A DNA stretch of 64,000 bases from Thermomonas brevis (GCF_014395425.1 NZ_CP060711.1:248001-312000); one strand, 5' to 3'. Shown: positions 44,937-55,473, counted from the stretch's first letter. The notes: generated from the letters alone by a model not told the origin. A program made the numbers and translations.

Positions 44937-47642
44937 TCAGATGTGCGCGCTGGACACGTCCAGCGCCACGTCCATCAGCATCGGATCGTCCGCGTCCACC
45001 GTGACCGCGAAGCCGAGCTGCCGGCACATCCGCAGCATCGTCGCGTTCTCGCGCAGCACCTGCCCCTCCACGGTCTTCAGGCCGACGCTGCGGGCGTACT
45101 CGACCATCATCCGCATCAGCTGCCAGCCGATGCCGTAGCCCTTCAGGTCGGAGCGCACCAGGATGCTGTATTCGCCCTTCTCGAAGTTGGCGTCCGCGAG
45201 CAGGTGCACCACGCCCAGCAGCTGGCCGGTGTCGGTGCCGATCGCGACAAGCGCGATGGCGCGCGCGTAGTCGAGCTGGGTCAGGCGGGCGATGAACTCG
45301 TGGCTGAAATGCCGCACGGTGGAGAAGAAGCGCAGGCGCAGGTCCTCGTCGCTGATCCGCTCGAAGAACGCGCGGAACAGCGCCTCGTCCTCCGGCCGCA
45401 CCGGGCGCACGAACATGCGCTCGTCGTGCGCGAGGTCCACCATCCGCTCCCATTCGCCGGGATACGGGCGGATCACCATCCGCGAATGCCAGGGACCTCT
45501 CTGCGCATCGTCCGCATGCGCGGCGATCGCGATGCGTGCGTCCACCGCGACCACGCCGTCGCGGTCGGCCAGCAGCGGGTTGATGTCCAGCTCGCGCACC
45601 TGCGGGATGTCGGCCGCGAGCTGGGCCAGCTTCACCAGCACCAGCGCCACCGCGCGCTCGTCGGCGGCGGGCACGTCGCGGTAGGCCTTGAGGATGCGCG
45701 AGACGCGGGTGCGCGCGATCAGCTCGTGGGCCAGCCGCAGGTCCAGCGGCGGCAGCGCCAGCGCCTTGTCGTCGATCACTTCGACCGCGGTGCCGCCGCG
45801 CCCGAACACCACCACCGGCCCGAAGGTGGGGTCGTCGGCCAGGCCGGCGATCAGCTCGCGCGCCTTCGGCTTGATCACCATCGGATGCACGGTGACGCCG
45901 TGGATGTCGGCCTCCGGCCGCAGTTCGCGCGCGCGCGCCAGGATCGACGCCGCCGCTTCGCGCACCGCGTGGCCGCTGGCGAGGTTCAGGCGCACGCCGT
46001 CCACGTCGGACTTGTGCTGGATGTCGGGCGACAGGATCTTCAGCGCCACCGGCGTGCCCTGCGCGAGGAATGGCTGCGCGGCGGCTTCGGCCTGCGCCGG
46101 GTCGGCGGCCAGCGCGACCGGCGTGGCCGGGATGCCGTAGGCGTCGAGCAGCGCGGCGACCTCCAGCGGGTCCAGCCATTGCCGGCCTTCGGCCAGCGCC
46201 TTGTCCACCACCGCTCGCGCGGCGGCGGCGTCCACCTCGAAATCCTCCGGCAGGCTCGGCGGCGTTTCCATCAGCGCACGCTGCGCTTCGCGGTGACGCA
46301 CCAGATAGGTGAAGCCGCGCACCGCATCGGCCTCGGTGGCGTAGGTGGGCACGCCGGCACCGTCCAGCCGCCCGGTGGCGGCCTCGCCCGCGCCCACCCA
46401 CACGCCCAGCACCGGCTTGCCCGCCAGCGTGCGCGGCCGGCGCTCCAGCAGCGCCGCCACCGCCTCCGCGGTCTCCATCGAAGAGGACAGTGCGGTAGGC
46501 ACGTGCATCGCCAGGATCGCGTCGATGCCGGGATCGTCCAGCATCGCGTCCAGCGCGGCCGAATAGCGCGCCGCATCGGCATCGCCGATCACGTCCACCG
46601 GGTTGCCGCGCGACCAGTCCGGCGGCAGCAGCGCATCCAGCCGTTGCAGCGTCGCCTCGCCCAGCGCGGCCAGGCTGCCGCCCATGTCCACCAGCCGATC
46701 CACCGCCAGCACGCCGAGGCCACCGCCGTTGGTGAGGATGCCCAGCCGCCGCCCCGGCGCGCTGTGCAGGTGGCCCAGGGTTTCGGCGGCCGCGAACAGT
46801 TCATCCAGCGCCATCACCCGCAGCAGCCCGGCGCGCCGGAACGCCGCGTCGTAGACCGCATCGGAACCGGCCAGCGCGCCGGTATGCGTGGCCGCCGCTT
46901 TCGCGCCCTGCGCATGTCGTCCGGACTTCACCACCACCACGGGCTTGGCGCGGGCGGCGGCGCGCGCGGCGGACATGAACTTGCGCGCGTCGCGGATCGA
47001 TTCGACGTACAGCAGGATCGCGCGGGTCTTCGGGTCCTGCGCGAACCAGTCGAGCAGGTCGCCGCCGTCCACGTCCGCCGCGTCGCCCAAGGACACCACC
47101 GCCGAGAAGCCGACGCCGCGCGCCTTGCCCCATTCGACCAGCCCGGAGGCGATCGCGCCGGACTGCGACACCAGCGCCAGGTCGCCCGCCAGCGGCGCGC
47201 CCGCGGCGAAGCTAGCGTTGAGGCGGGCATGCGGCGACATCACGCCGAGGCAGTTGGGACCGACGATGCGCAGCCCGTGCGCGCGGGCGATGGTTTCGAC
47301 CTGCTCCAGCAGCGAGCCGGGACCGCGCCCCAGCCCGGCGGTGACGATGATGGCCGCGCGCGCGCCGACGGCGGCTGCGTCGGCGATCACCGCCGGCACG
47401 GTCGCCACCGGCGAGGACACCACCACCAGTTCGGGCACGAACGACAGATCGGCGAGCCGCGCCACCGCCGGCACGCCTTCGATCTGCGGATGGCGCGGAT
47501 TGACCACGCCCAGCGGGCCGGCGAATCCGGCATCGCGCAGGTTGCGCAGGATGGTGCGACCCACCGAGCGTTCGCGCGGGCTGGCGCCCACCAGGGCGAG
47601 CGAACGGGGGCGGAACACCGCATCCAGCGCGTAGGTACTCAT
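44937..47642 (-). CDS. Pat-type protein acetyltransferase: ADP-forming acyl-CoA synthetase-like domains fused to GNAT
   Basis: 901 residues. A CoA-binding and succinyl-CoA-synthetase-like part (about 1-460, VGASPRERSVGRTILRNLRD and VGPNCLGVMSP), an ATP-grasp part (about 480-690) and a C-terminal GNAT domain (about 730-890, YSILVRSDLKGYGIGWQLM) match YfiQ/Pat acetyltransferases that acetylate lysines such as that of acetyl-CoA synthetase. Whether the synthetase half is active was not judged; its catalytic His in the THTGALAGSD loop is present. Convergent with the TraB gene. Confidence 0.9.
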   Translation of the reverse strand: MSTYALDAVFRPRSLALVGASPRERSVGRTILRNLRDAGFAGPLGVVNPRHPQIEGVPAVARLADLSFVPELVVVSSPVATVPAVIADAAAVGARAAIIVTAGLGRGPGSLLEQVETIARAHGLRIVGPNCLGVMSPHARLNASFAAGAPLAGDLALVSQSGAIASGLVEWGKARGVGFSAVVSLGDAADVDGGDLLDWFAQDPKTRAILLYVESIRDARKFMSAARAAARAKPVVVVKSGRHAQGAKAAATHTGALAGSDAVYDAAFRRAGLLRVMALDELFAAAETLGHLHSAPGRRLGILTNGGGLGVLAVDRLVDMGGSLAALGEATLQRLDALLPPDWSRGNPVDVIGDADAARYSAALDAMLDDPGIDAILAMHVPTALSSSMETAEAVAALLERRPRTLAGKPVLGVWVGAGEAATGRLDGAGVPTYATEADAVRGFTYLVRHREAQRALMETPPSLPEDFEVDAAAARAVVDKALAEGRQWLDPLEVAALLDAYGIPATPVALAADPAQAEAAAQPFLAQGTPVALKILSPDIQHKSDVDGVRLNLASGHAVREAAASILARARELRPEADIHGVTVHPMVIKPKARELIAGLADDPTFGPVVVFGRGGTAVEVIDDKALALPPLDLRLAHELIARTRVSRILKAYRDVPAADERAVALVLVKLAQLAADIPQVRELDINPLLADRDGVVAVDARIAIAAHADDAQRGPWHSRMVIRPYPGEWERMVDLAHDERMFVRPVRPEDEALFRAFFERISDEDLRLRFFSTVRHFSHEFIARLTQLDYARAIALVAIGTDTGQLLGVVHLLADANFEKGEYSILVRSDLKGYGIGWQLMRMMVEYARSVGLKTVEGQVLRENATMLRMCRQLGFAVTVDADDPMLMDVALDVSSAHI

Positions 47643-47764
47643 CCAGGACCGCCTTCGCCATCGAGCCTGCGCACAGGGTAGCGCGCGATGCCGGAACGCG
47701 TGGCGACTTCGCGGCGCATTTCAGCCGCGCCAATGCCGGATCGGCGATGCCGACTTCCGCCGCT

Positions 47765-48199
47765 TCAGCGAGTGGCGGCTGTCGGCGCCTGCGGCCAGCG
47801 CCACGCCAGCCAGACGATCGCGCCGCACAGCACGATCTCGATGCTGCTGTAGGCCAGGTAGAACCACCAGGCGCCCGGCATGGTGAGCGCCACGAAGACC
47901 GCGTAGAACAGCGCCAGCCCGATGTTCGACCAGCGCGTCGTGCGCGCCGGCAGCGCCAGCGACAGGAACGCCATCAGCCCCGGCACGACCAGCAGCAGCG
48001 CCACGAACAGCAGCGATCCCTGCGTGGCCGGTCCCATCGGGCCGGCGCCGTCGAGGATGTGCTGGAGCTTGCCCGGCTTGTACAGGCCGAAGTAGTCGCC
48101 GTACAGGTAGCAGAACGTCAGGCTGGCCCACAGCGCCGACAGCTTCAGGCGCTGCGGAAGCGGCGGATCGGCCAGGGCGCGCACGGGTTGGGCCTGCAT
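47765..48199 (-). CDS. DUF6326-like small membrane protein
   Basis: 144 residues with four hydrophobic helices (about 22-42, 58-78, 85-108 and 112-132). The conserved-looking segment TFCYLYGDYFGLYKPGKL follows the first helix. Resembles DUF6326 proteins, of unknown function. It lies 14 nt after a second membrane gene, in the tail of the RND unit. Confidence 0.65.
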   Translation of the reverse strand: MQAQPVRALADPPLPQRLKLSALWASLTFCYLYGDYFGLYKPGKLQHILDGAGPMGPATQGSLLFVALLLVVPGLMAFLSLALPARTTRWSNIGLALFYAVFVALTMPGAWWFYLAYSSIEIVLCGAIVWLAWRWPQAPTAATR

Positions 48200-48213
48200 G
48201 GAATTCCTCTGGT

Positions 48214-48903
48214 TCACGATCGGGAAACCGGCGCAGCCATGCGCCCTTGCCGCGCGCCGAACGCCAGCAGCCACAGGCAACTGCCGATCTCGCCGAGGGC
48301 GGCAGGCAGCGTGGCGTACTGGGCGAAGGCGGAATCCGCAAAGCCCGGCACGAGACCGCCGAACACCTTCACCACGTAGCCGATCCCGCCGAGCACCAGC
48401 AGCAGGCCCAGCAAGCGCGGCAGCCGCGCCGAGCGCAGCACCAACCAGCCGAACGGCAGCAGCCACAATCCCCAGAACAGGCTGGCGATGCGCAGGCCGT
48501 AGCCATAGCGCTGGATGCTCACCGCGAACGCGGCCTGCGCCGCTTCGCCGGCATCCGCGCCCTGCAACAGCGTCAGCGCCTCCAGGCGATGGGTGACCGC
48601 GGCCAGGCCGATCGGCACGCTGACCGCTGCCAGCGCCACCATCAGCACGGCCGCGCGGCGGTCCACGTCGGCCAGCACCCGGTACAGCGCCAGCGGCACC
48701 AGCAGGAAGGCGATCTGCATCATCAGGAACGCGGCGATGCCGGCGCGGAACAGATCCGCGTGCGCCGCCGCCTCGGCCAGGGTCGCGCCCGTCCGCGACG
48801 GCACGTACGCCAGGCAGACCATGCCGGCCAGCACCACCACGAGGTACAGCGCGCCGGCGACGCGCCCGTCGCGGCGCAGGCGGGAAGCGATGTCCTGCAT
48901 CAT
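48214..48903 (-). CDS. DUF4386-like membrane protein
   Basis: 229 residues with about six membrane helices and the DUF4386 pattern (AGALYLVVVLAGMVC near the start, LFWGLWLLPFGWLVLRSARLPRLLG and an LGGIGYVVKVFG segment). Function unknown. Its ATG overlaps the RND permease stop (ATGA), so it is translationally coupled to the efflux genes, but a role in efflux is only inference. Confidence 0.75.
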   Translation of the reverse strand: MMQDIASRLRRDGRVAGALYLVVVLAGMVCLAYVPSRTGATLAEAAAHADLFRAGIAAFLMMQIAFLLVPLALYRVLADVDRRAAVLMVALAAVSVPIGLAAVTHRLEALTLLQGADAGEAAQAAFAVSIQRYGYGLRIASLFWGLWLLPFGWLVLRSARLPRLLGLLLVLGGIGYVVKVFGGLVPGFADSAFAQYATLPAALGEIGSCLWLLAFGARQGRMAAPVSRS

Positions 48904-51900
48904 GCGGCGGCCCTCGCTTCGCGACGCTGCGCGCGCGTCAGCTTCGCCCTGGCGATCAGCCGCGAGGTGCCCGCACGCAGGTCGTCCAGCAGCGCGTAGA
49001 TGGTCGGCAGGAACAGCAGGCTGACCACGGTGGAGAACGCCAGCCCGCCGGCGATCGCGCGCGCCATCGGGTAGTACGGCGGCATGCCGTCGGCGGTCTT
49101 GGTCGACAGCGCGATCGGGATCATCGCCAGGATCGCGGTGCCCATCGTCATCATGATCGGGCGCAGGCGTTCGCGGCTGCCTTCCACCAGTGCGTCGATG
49201 CGCGACAGGCCGCGGCGGCGCAGGTTGTTGATGTGCTCGATCATCACGATGCCGTTGTTCACCACCACGCCCATCAGCACCAGGATGCCGATCACCGCCA
49301 TGATGTTCATCTCGGTGCCGGTGATCCAGAACAGCCAGTACACGCCGAAGATCGAGAACAGCACGCAGGACATGATCGCCAGCGGGAACAGCAGCGACTC
49401 GAACACCGCCGCCATGATCACCAGCATCAGCACCAGCGCGATCAGGATCGCGCGCTTCATCTGGTCCATGCCGTCGAAGTTGATGTTGAAGCCGCCGCCC
49501 TCGAAGGTGTAGCTGTAGCCCGGCGGGAACTGCACGCCCTTCAACGTGTCCTCGATGGCCTTGCGCGCATCCTGCATCGACACGTCCTTGGCCAGCCCCG
49601 CCTGCACCTGCAGCATGGTCTGCCGGCTCTGCCGCTGGATCTGGGTGGACGCCGGCGAAGTGTTGACGTCCACCATCGCCAGCAGCGGCACGTCGGTGCC
49701 GTTCGGCGCGCGCACCATGAAGGTGGACAGATCTTCCACGCTGTAGGTGTCGGACCCGGCGAAGCGCACGTTGACCGGGATCTCGACGTCCTCGCGGTGG
49801 AAGTCGCGCAGCGACGAGCCGCGCAGCGCCATGCCTACGAACTCCGCCACCTGCTTCGCGCTGAAGCCATAGGCCGCCGCGCGCTCGCGATTCACCTGCA
49901 CCTTCAGCTCGGTGTTGGCGTCGCCGGTGTCCACGCGCACGTCGCGCAGCATCGGGTTGCGCGACAGGATCGGCACGATGTCGCCGGCCAGCTCCTGCAG
50001 AGTCTGGGTGGAATCGCCGATCAGGCTGAAGCTGATGCCCTGCGCGTCGCCGCTGCCGCCGCCCGGCCAGCCGATGCCGAGGTTCGCGCGCGCCGATTTC
50101 GGCAGGCCCTTGCGCACTTCCTCGGCGATCTTCTTGTTCTGCTCGGCATCGTCGATGGTCAGGAACAGGCGGGTCTGCGCCCAGCCCTGCTCGCTGTAGC
50201 GACTGTACACGCGGTCGATCTTGAAGTCCTTGCGGTGCGCGTTGACGAACTGCTCCACGCGCTCGACTTCCCTGCCCATCTCCTCCTTGGAATAGGAACC
50301 CTTCCACTGGTAGAAGATGTTGATCTCGGTGGGATCGCCATCGTCGCCGCCGCCGCTGGTGTGGGTCATCGGATACACGCTGACCAGCGAGATGGCGAGG
50401 ATGCCGGCCACGCTCCAGCCGCGGTGCTGCAACGTCCAGCGCAGCGCGCGCGCGTAGCGGTCCTGCAGGCGCGAGATGAACGGCGACTTCAGCGCCGGCG
50501 GCGTCTTCATCCGCGCCGACAGCATCGGGATCAGGCTGATCGCCACCAGCCACGAGGCCAGCAGCGACACCGAAATCGTCACCGCCAGCTGCGACAGGTA
50601 GATGGTGATGATGTTCTTCTCGCCGAACATCATCGGCAGGAACACCACGCAGTGGCATAGCGTGCCGGCGGACAACGCGATCGCCACGTGGCGGGTGCCG
50701 AGGATCGAGGCCAGCCACGGTTTGCCCGGATACTTCTCGCGCTCCTGATAGATGCTCTCCACCACCACCACGGCGTTGTCCACCAGCATGCCCACCGCCA
50801 GCAGCAGGCCCATCATCGAGATGATGTTGAGGGTGATGCCGGCGAAGTACATGAAGCCCAGGGTCATGGTGAAGCAGATCGGGATCGCCGTGGTCACCAT
50901 CAGGGTGGACGGCCAGTGGCGCAGGAAGGCGTACAGCACGATCACCGACAGCAGCAGACCGATGCCGCCGGCCTCCGCCAGCGCCAGCAGCGAGCTGGTG
51001 ACGGCCTGGCCCTGGTCGTCGGTGACCTCGATCTTCACCCCGCGCATCGCCGGATCCTGCTCCAGCTCCTTGATCTCCTCGCGCACCCGGCGCGACAGGT
51101 CGACCAGGTTGGCCGCGCGCTCCTTGTAGATGTCCACGCCGACGCTGGGCTTGCCGTCCATCCGCCGCACGTAGTTCATGCGCTGCGGCTGCAGGTCGAC
51201 GTCGGCGATGTCGGACAGCCGCGTGCCCTTCTTGTCGATGCGCAGGTCGCGCAGCTGCTGCAGCTGCTGCAACTCGCCCAGTGGCTGCACGCGCAGGCGG
51301 CGGCCGGCCTCGTTGATCTCGCCGGCGGAGACCGCGAAGTTCGCCGCCTGCAGCTTCTGCACCAGCTCGTTCAGCGCCACGCCGTGCGCGGTCAGGCGGT
51401 CCTTGTCCAGCGCCACCAGCACTTCCTGGTTGGCCACGCCCTCCACTTCCACGCGCGCCACGCCCGGCAGGCGTTCCAGCCGCTGCTTGATGCTGCGTTC
51501 GATCAGGTCGGCGCGGGCGGTCAGGTCGATCTGGCTGGTCAGGCGCAGGCTCAGTGCCTCGCGGTCGGAGGTGCTCCAGCGCTGCACGAAGTAGCGGCGG
51601 AAGTCGTCCGGCAGTTGATCGCGGATCGCGTCGATGCGCTCGCGCGCCTCCGAGGCGGCGATGGCGATGTCGCGGTTCCAGTCGCTGAAGCGCACCTGGA
51701 TCGAACCGCCGTCGGCGTTCGCGCGCGAGTTCATCGACTCGATGCCCGGCATCGTCGCCAGCGCCTCCTCGACCGGCCGCACCAGGTTGCGCTCCACTTC
51801 CTCCGGCGTCGAGCCGGCGTACGGCAGCGACACGAAGAAAAACGGGATGGTCGCTTCCGGCTCGGCTTCCAGCGGCAGCCGGAACGAGGCGATCAGGCCG

Positions 51901-51971
51901 ATCGCCACCATCGACACGAACAGCATGATCGTGGTGATGGGGCGGCGGATGGAGAGTTCGGTGATGTTCAT
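48900..51971 (-). CDS. RND efflux permease (second of the pair)
   Basis: 1023 residues with the RND plan: one helix, a large periplasmic porter part (about 35-335), six helices, a second porter/docking part (about 560-860) and the last helices. The membrane proton-relay positions differ from AcrB: TM4 reads LVDNAVVV (Asp398-Asn399, not Asp-Asp) and TM10 VVVNNGIV (Asn905 at the Lys position). Substrates cannot be predicted. It is 4 nt downstream of the partner permease. Confidence 0.9.
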   Translation of the reverse strand: MNITELSIRRPITTIMLFVSMVAIGLIASFRLPLEAEPEATIPFFFVSLPYAGSTPEEVERNLVRPVEEALATMPGIESMNSRANADGGSIQVRFSDWNRDIAIAASEARERIDAIRDQLPDDFRRYFVQRWSTSDREALSLRLTSQIDLTARADLIERSIKQRLERLPGVARVEVEGVANQEVLVALDKDRLTAHGVALNELVQKLQAANFAVSAGEINEAGRRLRVQPLGELQQLQQLRDLRIDKKGTRLSDIADVDLQPQRMNYVRRMDGKPSVGVDIYKERAANLVDLSRRVREEIKELEQDPAMRGVKIEVTDDQGQAVTSSLLALAEAGGIGLLLSVIVLYAFLRHWPSTLMVTTAIPICFTMTLGFMYFAGITLNIISMMGLLLAVGMLVDNAVVVVESIYQEREKYPGKPWLASILGTRHVAIALSAGTLCHCVVFLPMMFGEKNIITIYLSQLAVTISVSLLASWLVAISLIPMLSARMKTPPALKSPFISRLQDRYARALRWTLQHRGWSVAGILAISLVSVYPMTHTSGGGDDGDPTEINIFYQWKGSYSKEEMGREVERVEQFVNAHRKDFKIDRVYSRYSEQGWAQTRLFLTIDDAEQNKKIAEEVRKGLPKSARANLGIGWPGGGSGDAQGISFSLIGDSTQTLQELAGDIVPILSRNPMLRDVRVDTGDANTELKVQVNRERAAAYGFSAKQVAEFVGMALRGSSLRDFHREDVEIPVNVRFAGSDTYSVEDLSTFMVRAPNGTDVPLLAMVDVNTSPASTQIQRQSRQTMLQVQAGLAKDVSMQDARKAIEDTLKGVQFPPGYSYTFEGGGFNINFDGMDQMKRAILIALVLMLVIMAAVFESLLFPLAIMSCVLFSIFGVYWLFWITGTEMNIMAVIGILVLMGVVVNNGIVMIEHINNLRRRGLSRIDALVEGSRERLRPIMMTMGTAILAMIPIALSTKTADGMPPYYPMARAIAGGLAFSTVVSLLFLPTIYALLDDLRAGTSRLIARAKLTRAQRREARAAA

Positions 51972-51975
51972 CCGG

Positions 51976-54900
51976 TCAGGCCTTCGCGCCGCCGTCCAGC
52001 GGGTCGTGTTCGTGCGCGATCACCGCGGCCGCCTGCTCCGCCACGCTGCGCGCGCGCCGGCCGCGCTCGGCATAGAACTCGTCCGGCTTGCGGTCCAGCA
52101 GGTCGTAGACGACCGGGATCACCACCAGCGTCAGCAGCGTCGACACCAGCAGGCCGCCGATCACCGTGATCGCCATCGGGCTGCGCACCTCCGCGCCCTC
52201 GCCGAAGGCCAGCGCCAGCGGCAGGAAGCCGAACACCGCGCACAGCGTGGTCATCATGATCGGGCGCAGTCGCGAGCGAGCGCCTTCCACCAGCGCGGTG
52301 CGCTTGGCCACGCCTTCCTCGCGCAGCTGGTTGACCTTGTCGATCAGGATGATCGCGTTCTTCACCACCAGGCCGACCAGCAGGATCAGGCCGATGAACA
52401 CCACCACCGAGGCCGGCGAACCGGTCAGCAGCAGCGCGGCCACCGCGCCCACCAGCGCCAGCGGGATGGTGAACAGGATGACGAACGGATGCAGCAGCGA
52501 TTCGAACTGCGAGGCCATCACCAGGTAGACCAGGAAGATCGCCAGCCCGAATGCGAACAGCAGCGAACGGATCGACTCGCCCAGTTCCTGGCCCTGCCCG
52601 CCGATGCGCATGTCGATGTCGGTGCCGAGCGGGTCCTTGGCCACCATGTCGTCGACTTCGCGGATCGCGCCGCCGAGGTCGATGTCGCGCAGGTTCGCGG
52701 AAACAATCGCGACGCGGCGCTGGTCGGCGCGGTGGATTTCGCTCGGGCCGGTGGTGGAGACCACGTCGGCGACCGAGGCCAGCTCCACCGGCGTGCCGCT
52801 GCCCGGATTGACGATCAGCCGGCGCAGGTTCTCGACCGAACTGCGGTCGGATTCCTGCGCGCGTACCAGCACGTCGATCTTGCGGTCGCGGAAGCTGTAG
52901 CGCGTCGCCACGTTGCCCTTGACCTTGTTCACCACGATGTCGGCGATCTGCCGGGTGGTCAGGCCGAGCGCGGCGGCGCGGTCCTGGTCGAAGCGGATCT
53001 GGATTTCCGGAAAGCCCTGCTCCACCGTCGACTTCACGTCGGCGTAGTGCGCGTTCGCGCGCAGCATGCCCGCCAGCTTGTTGCCGGCCTTGCGGATGGT
53101 CTCCAGGTCCGCGCCTTCCACCTCGATTTCCAGCGGCGGTGACAGGCTGAACAGTTCCGGCCGGCTGAAATCCACCTGCACGCCGGGGAACTGCTTCATG
53201 GTCTTGCGCAGCGATTCGGTCAGCGAGGCTTCGGCATCGTTGCTCTCCATCACCACCGACAGCTTGCCGATGTTCTCGCCGCTCTCGGTGGGGTTGGCGT
53301 CCAGCCGCGTGCCGGTGCCGGACACGCCGTACAGCACGCGCACGCCGGCGTCCTTCGCGTGCACGCCCTGCACGTCGCGGATCAGCGCGTCGGTCTGCGC
53401 CAGCGGCGTGCCGGGCGGCAGCTTGGCGGTCATGTCGAAGCGATCCTGCGCGAACTGCGGGATCAGGTCGGTGCCCAGCATCGGCACCGCCGCCATCGTC
53501 AGCGCGAACGCCAGCGCGGCGACCAGCAGCACCGGCATCGGCCGCTGCAGCGCCTTCGGCAGCACGCGCATGTAGGCGCGTTCGGCGCGGCCGTAGGGCG
53601 CCATGGCCAGGTCGCTGGCCTTGCGCATCACCGGGCCGACCACCGCTGCCAGTCCCCGCCAGGCGCGCACGATGAGCCACGCGGCGCTGAAGAAGCCGTA
53701 GCGGAACATCGCACCGACGCCGCGGCCGGTGTAGGCGGCCGGCTTCTGCCAGGTCTTCTTCGGCTGCCAGTGCGGATGCGCGGCCTCCTCCGGGAAGCCC
53801 AGCGGCGGGCGGCCCTTCAGCGCGCTCAGCATCGGGATCAGCGTCATCGCCACCACCAGCGACACGCCGATGGCGATCGCCACGGTCAGCGCCTGGTCGC
53901 GGAACAGCTGGCCGGCAATGCCCTGCACGAACACCAGCGGCAGGAACACCGCGATGGTAGTGAGCGTGGACGCGACGACAGCCATGCTGACTTCGCGGGT
54001 GCCGGCGATCGCCGCATCGAGGATGCCGAGGCCGCGTTCGCGCGCCTTCGCGATGGACTCCAGCACCACGATGGAGTCGTCCACCACCAGGCCGGTGGCG
54101 AGCGCGAGGCCGCCCAGCGACATCACGTTGAGTGAAAGCCCCAGCTGCCCCATGAAGAAGAAGGTGGCGATGATCGACACCGGCAGCGACAGCGAGATGA
54201 CGAAGGTGCTCCAGCCGTCGCGCAGGAACAGGAAGATGATCAGGATCGACAGGATGCCGCCGATCACGCCGTCCATCTTCACGTCGTGGATGGCGTTGCG
54301 GATGAACTTCGACTGGTCTTCAATGGTGGTCAGTTCGATGTCGGCCGGCAGCTTCTCGCGAATCGTCTTGAGCCGGGCTTCCAGCGCATCGGCCGTGGAC
54401 ACGGTGTTGGCGTCGCCCTCCTTGTAGATCGCCAGCTCCACCGCCTCGCGGCCGCCCAGGCGGATGATCGCCTCGCGCTCCTTGTAGCCCTGGCGCACGG
54501 TGGCGACGTCCTTCAGCCGCAATGGCGAGGTGCCGCTCTGGGTGTTGCCGTCCTGCGCCAGCGCGGCCATCACGCTGGCGTCGCCGCTGGCGGCGGCGAG
54601 CCGCATCGCCTGGTCGTTGCCGGCGTTGCCGGCGGCGGCGGTGCGCGTGGTCAGCAGCATGTTCGCCATCTCGTCGACGGTGGCGAACTGGTTGACGGTG
54701 CGCACGAGGTAGCGCTGCGAGCCTTCCTCCAGCCGTCCGCCGGAGACGTTGACGTTCTCCTGCGCCAGCCGGTTGATGACGCTTTCCAGCGACAGGCCGA
54801 ACTGCGCCAGCTTGCGCTGGTCGATGTCGACCTGCACCTCGTCCTCCAGGCCGCCGCCGACCTTCACCGCAGCCACGCCGTCGACGGGTTCGAGCTTGCG

Positions 54901-55473
54901 CTTGAGGTCGTCGTCGGCGAACCGGCGCAGCTCCATCAGCTGGCGGATGTCCTCGGTGCTGCTGCCCGCCTGCCGCTTCGGCGACAGCGCCAGGCGCATG
55001 ATCGGCTGGGTGGACGGATTGAAGCGCAAAAGCACCGGCGGCTTGGCGTCCAGCGGGAACTGCAGCGACTCCATCTTGTCGCGCACGTCCAGGCTGGCTT
55101 GGTCCATGTCGGTGCCCCAGGCGAACTCCAGCACCACGTCGGACTGGCCGGTGCGCGAGACCGACTTCAGCTTGCGCAGGCCCTTCACCACACCGAGGGC
55201 TTCCTCGGCGGGCTGCGAGATCAGGGCCTCGATCTCGGCCGGCGCCGCGCCTTCGTAGTCGGTGCGCACGGTCAGCGTGGGATAGCTGAGGTCGGGCAGC
55301 AGGTTGACCTTGAGGCTGCCCAGCGCGATCAGGCCGAACAGCACCAGGGTCAGCGTCATCATCGCGATGGTGACGCGGCGGCGGGTGGCGAACTCGACCA
55401 GGTTGAAGCCGCCCGACGGCGCGAGGTGCGGGTCCTGCGCGTGGTCCGGCTGGTGGTTCGAGGGCGAACTCAT
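51976..55473 (-). CDS. RND efflux permease (first of the pair)
   Basis: 1165 residues, long for the family because of inserts at about residues 300-345 (Ala/Gly-rich) and 625-700. The relay residues are canonical: Asp465-Asp466 in TM4 (GLVVDDSIVVLES) and Lys1038 in TM10 (VVKNAIILID). With the other permease and the adaptor upstream this forms an MdtABC-like gene order. An outer-membrane channel gene is not seen here. Start at MSSPSNHQPDH, overlapping the adaptor stop. Confidence 0.91.
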   Translation of the reverse strand: MSSPSNHQPDHAQDPHLAPSGGFNLVEFATRRRVTIAMMTLTLVLFGLIALGSLKVNLLPDLSYPTLTVRTDYEGAAPAEIEALISQPAEEALGVVKGLRKLKSVSRTGQSDVVLEFAWGTDMDQASLDVRDKMESLQFPLDAKPPVLLRFNPSTQPIMRLALSPKRQAGSSTEDIRQLMELRRFADDDLKRKLEPVDGVAAVKVGGGLEDEVQVDIDQRKLAQFGLSLESVINRLAQENVNVSGGRLEEGSQRYLVRTVNQFATVDEMANMLLTTRTAAAGNAGNDQAMRLAAASGDASVMAALAQDGNTQSGTSPLRLKDVATVRQGYKEREAIIRLGGREAVELAIYKEGDANTVSTADALEARLKTIREKLPADIELTTIEDQSKFIRNAIHDVKMDGVIGGILSILIIFLFLRDGWSTFVISLSLPVSIIATFFFMGQLGLSLNVMSLGGLALATGLVVDDSIVVLESIAKARERGLGILDAAIAGTREVSMAVVASTLTTIAVFLPLVFVQGIAGQLFRDQALTVAIAIGVSLVVAMTLIPMLSALKGRPPLGFPEEAAHPHWQPKKTWQKPAAYTGRGVGAMFRYGFFSAAWLIVRAWRGLAAVVGPVMRKASDLAMAPYGRAERAYMRVLPKALQRPMPVLLVAALAFALTMAAVPMLGTDLIPQFAQDRFDMTAKLPPGTPLAQTDALIRDVQGVHAKDAGVRVLYGVSGTGTRLDANPTESGENIGKLSVVMESNDAEASLTESLRKTMKQFPGVQVDFSRPELFSLSPPLEIEVEGADLETIRKAGNKLAGMLRANAHYADVKSTVEQGFPEIQIRFDQDRAAALGLTTRQIADIVVNKVKGNVATRYSFRDRKIDVLVRAQESDRSSVENLRRLIVNPGSGTPVELASVADVVSTTGPSEIHRADQRRVAIVSANLRDIDLGGAIREVDDMVAKDPLGTDIDMRIGGQGQELGESIRSLLFAFGLAIFLVYLVMASQFESLLHPFVILFTIPLALVGAVAALLLTGSPASVVVFIGLILLVGLVVKNAIILIDKVNQLREEGVAKRTALVEGARSRLRPIMMTTLCAVFGFLPLALAFGEGAEVRSPMAITVIGGLLVSTLLTLVVIPVVYDLLDRKPDEFYAERGRRARSVAEQAAAVIAHEHDPLDGGAKA

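Noticed and set aside
44943..47681. 912-residue plus-strand ORF opposite the Pat-type gene
   Set aside because: Antisense shadow with His/Arg/Gln-rich text and no motif.
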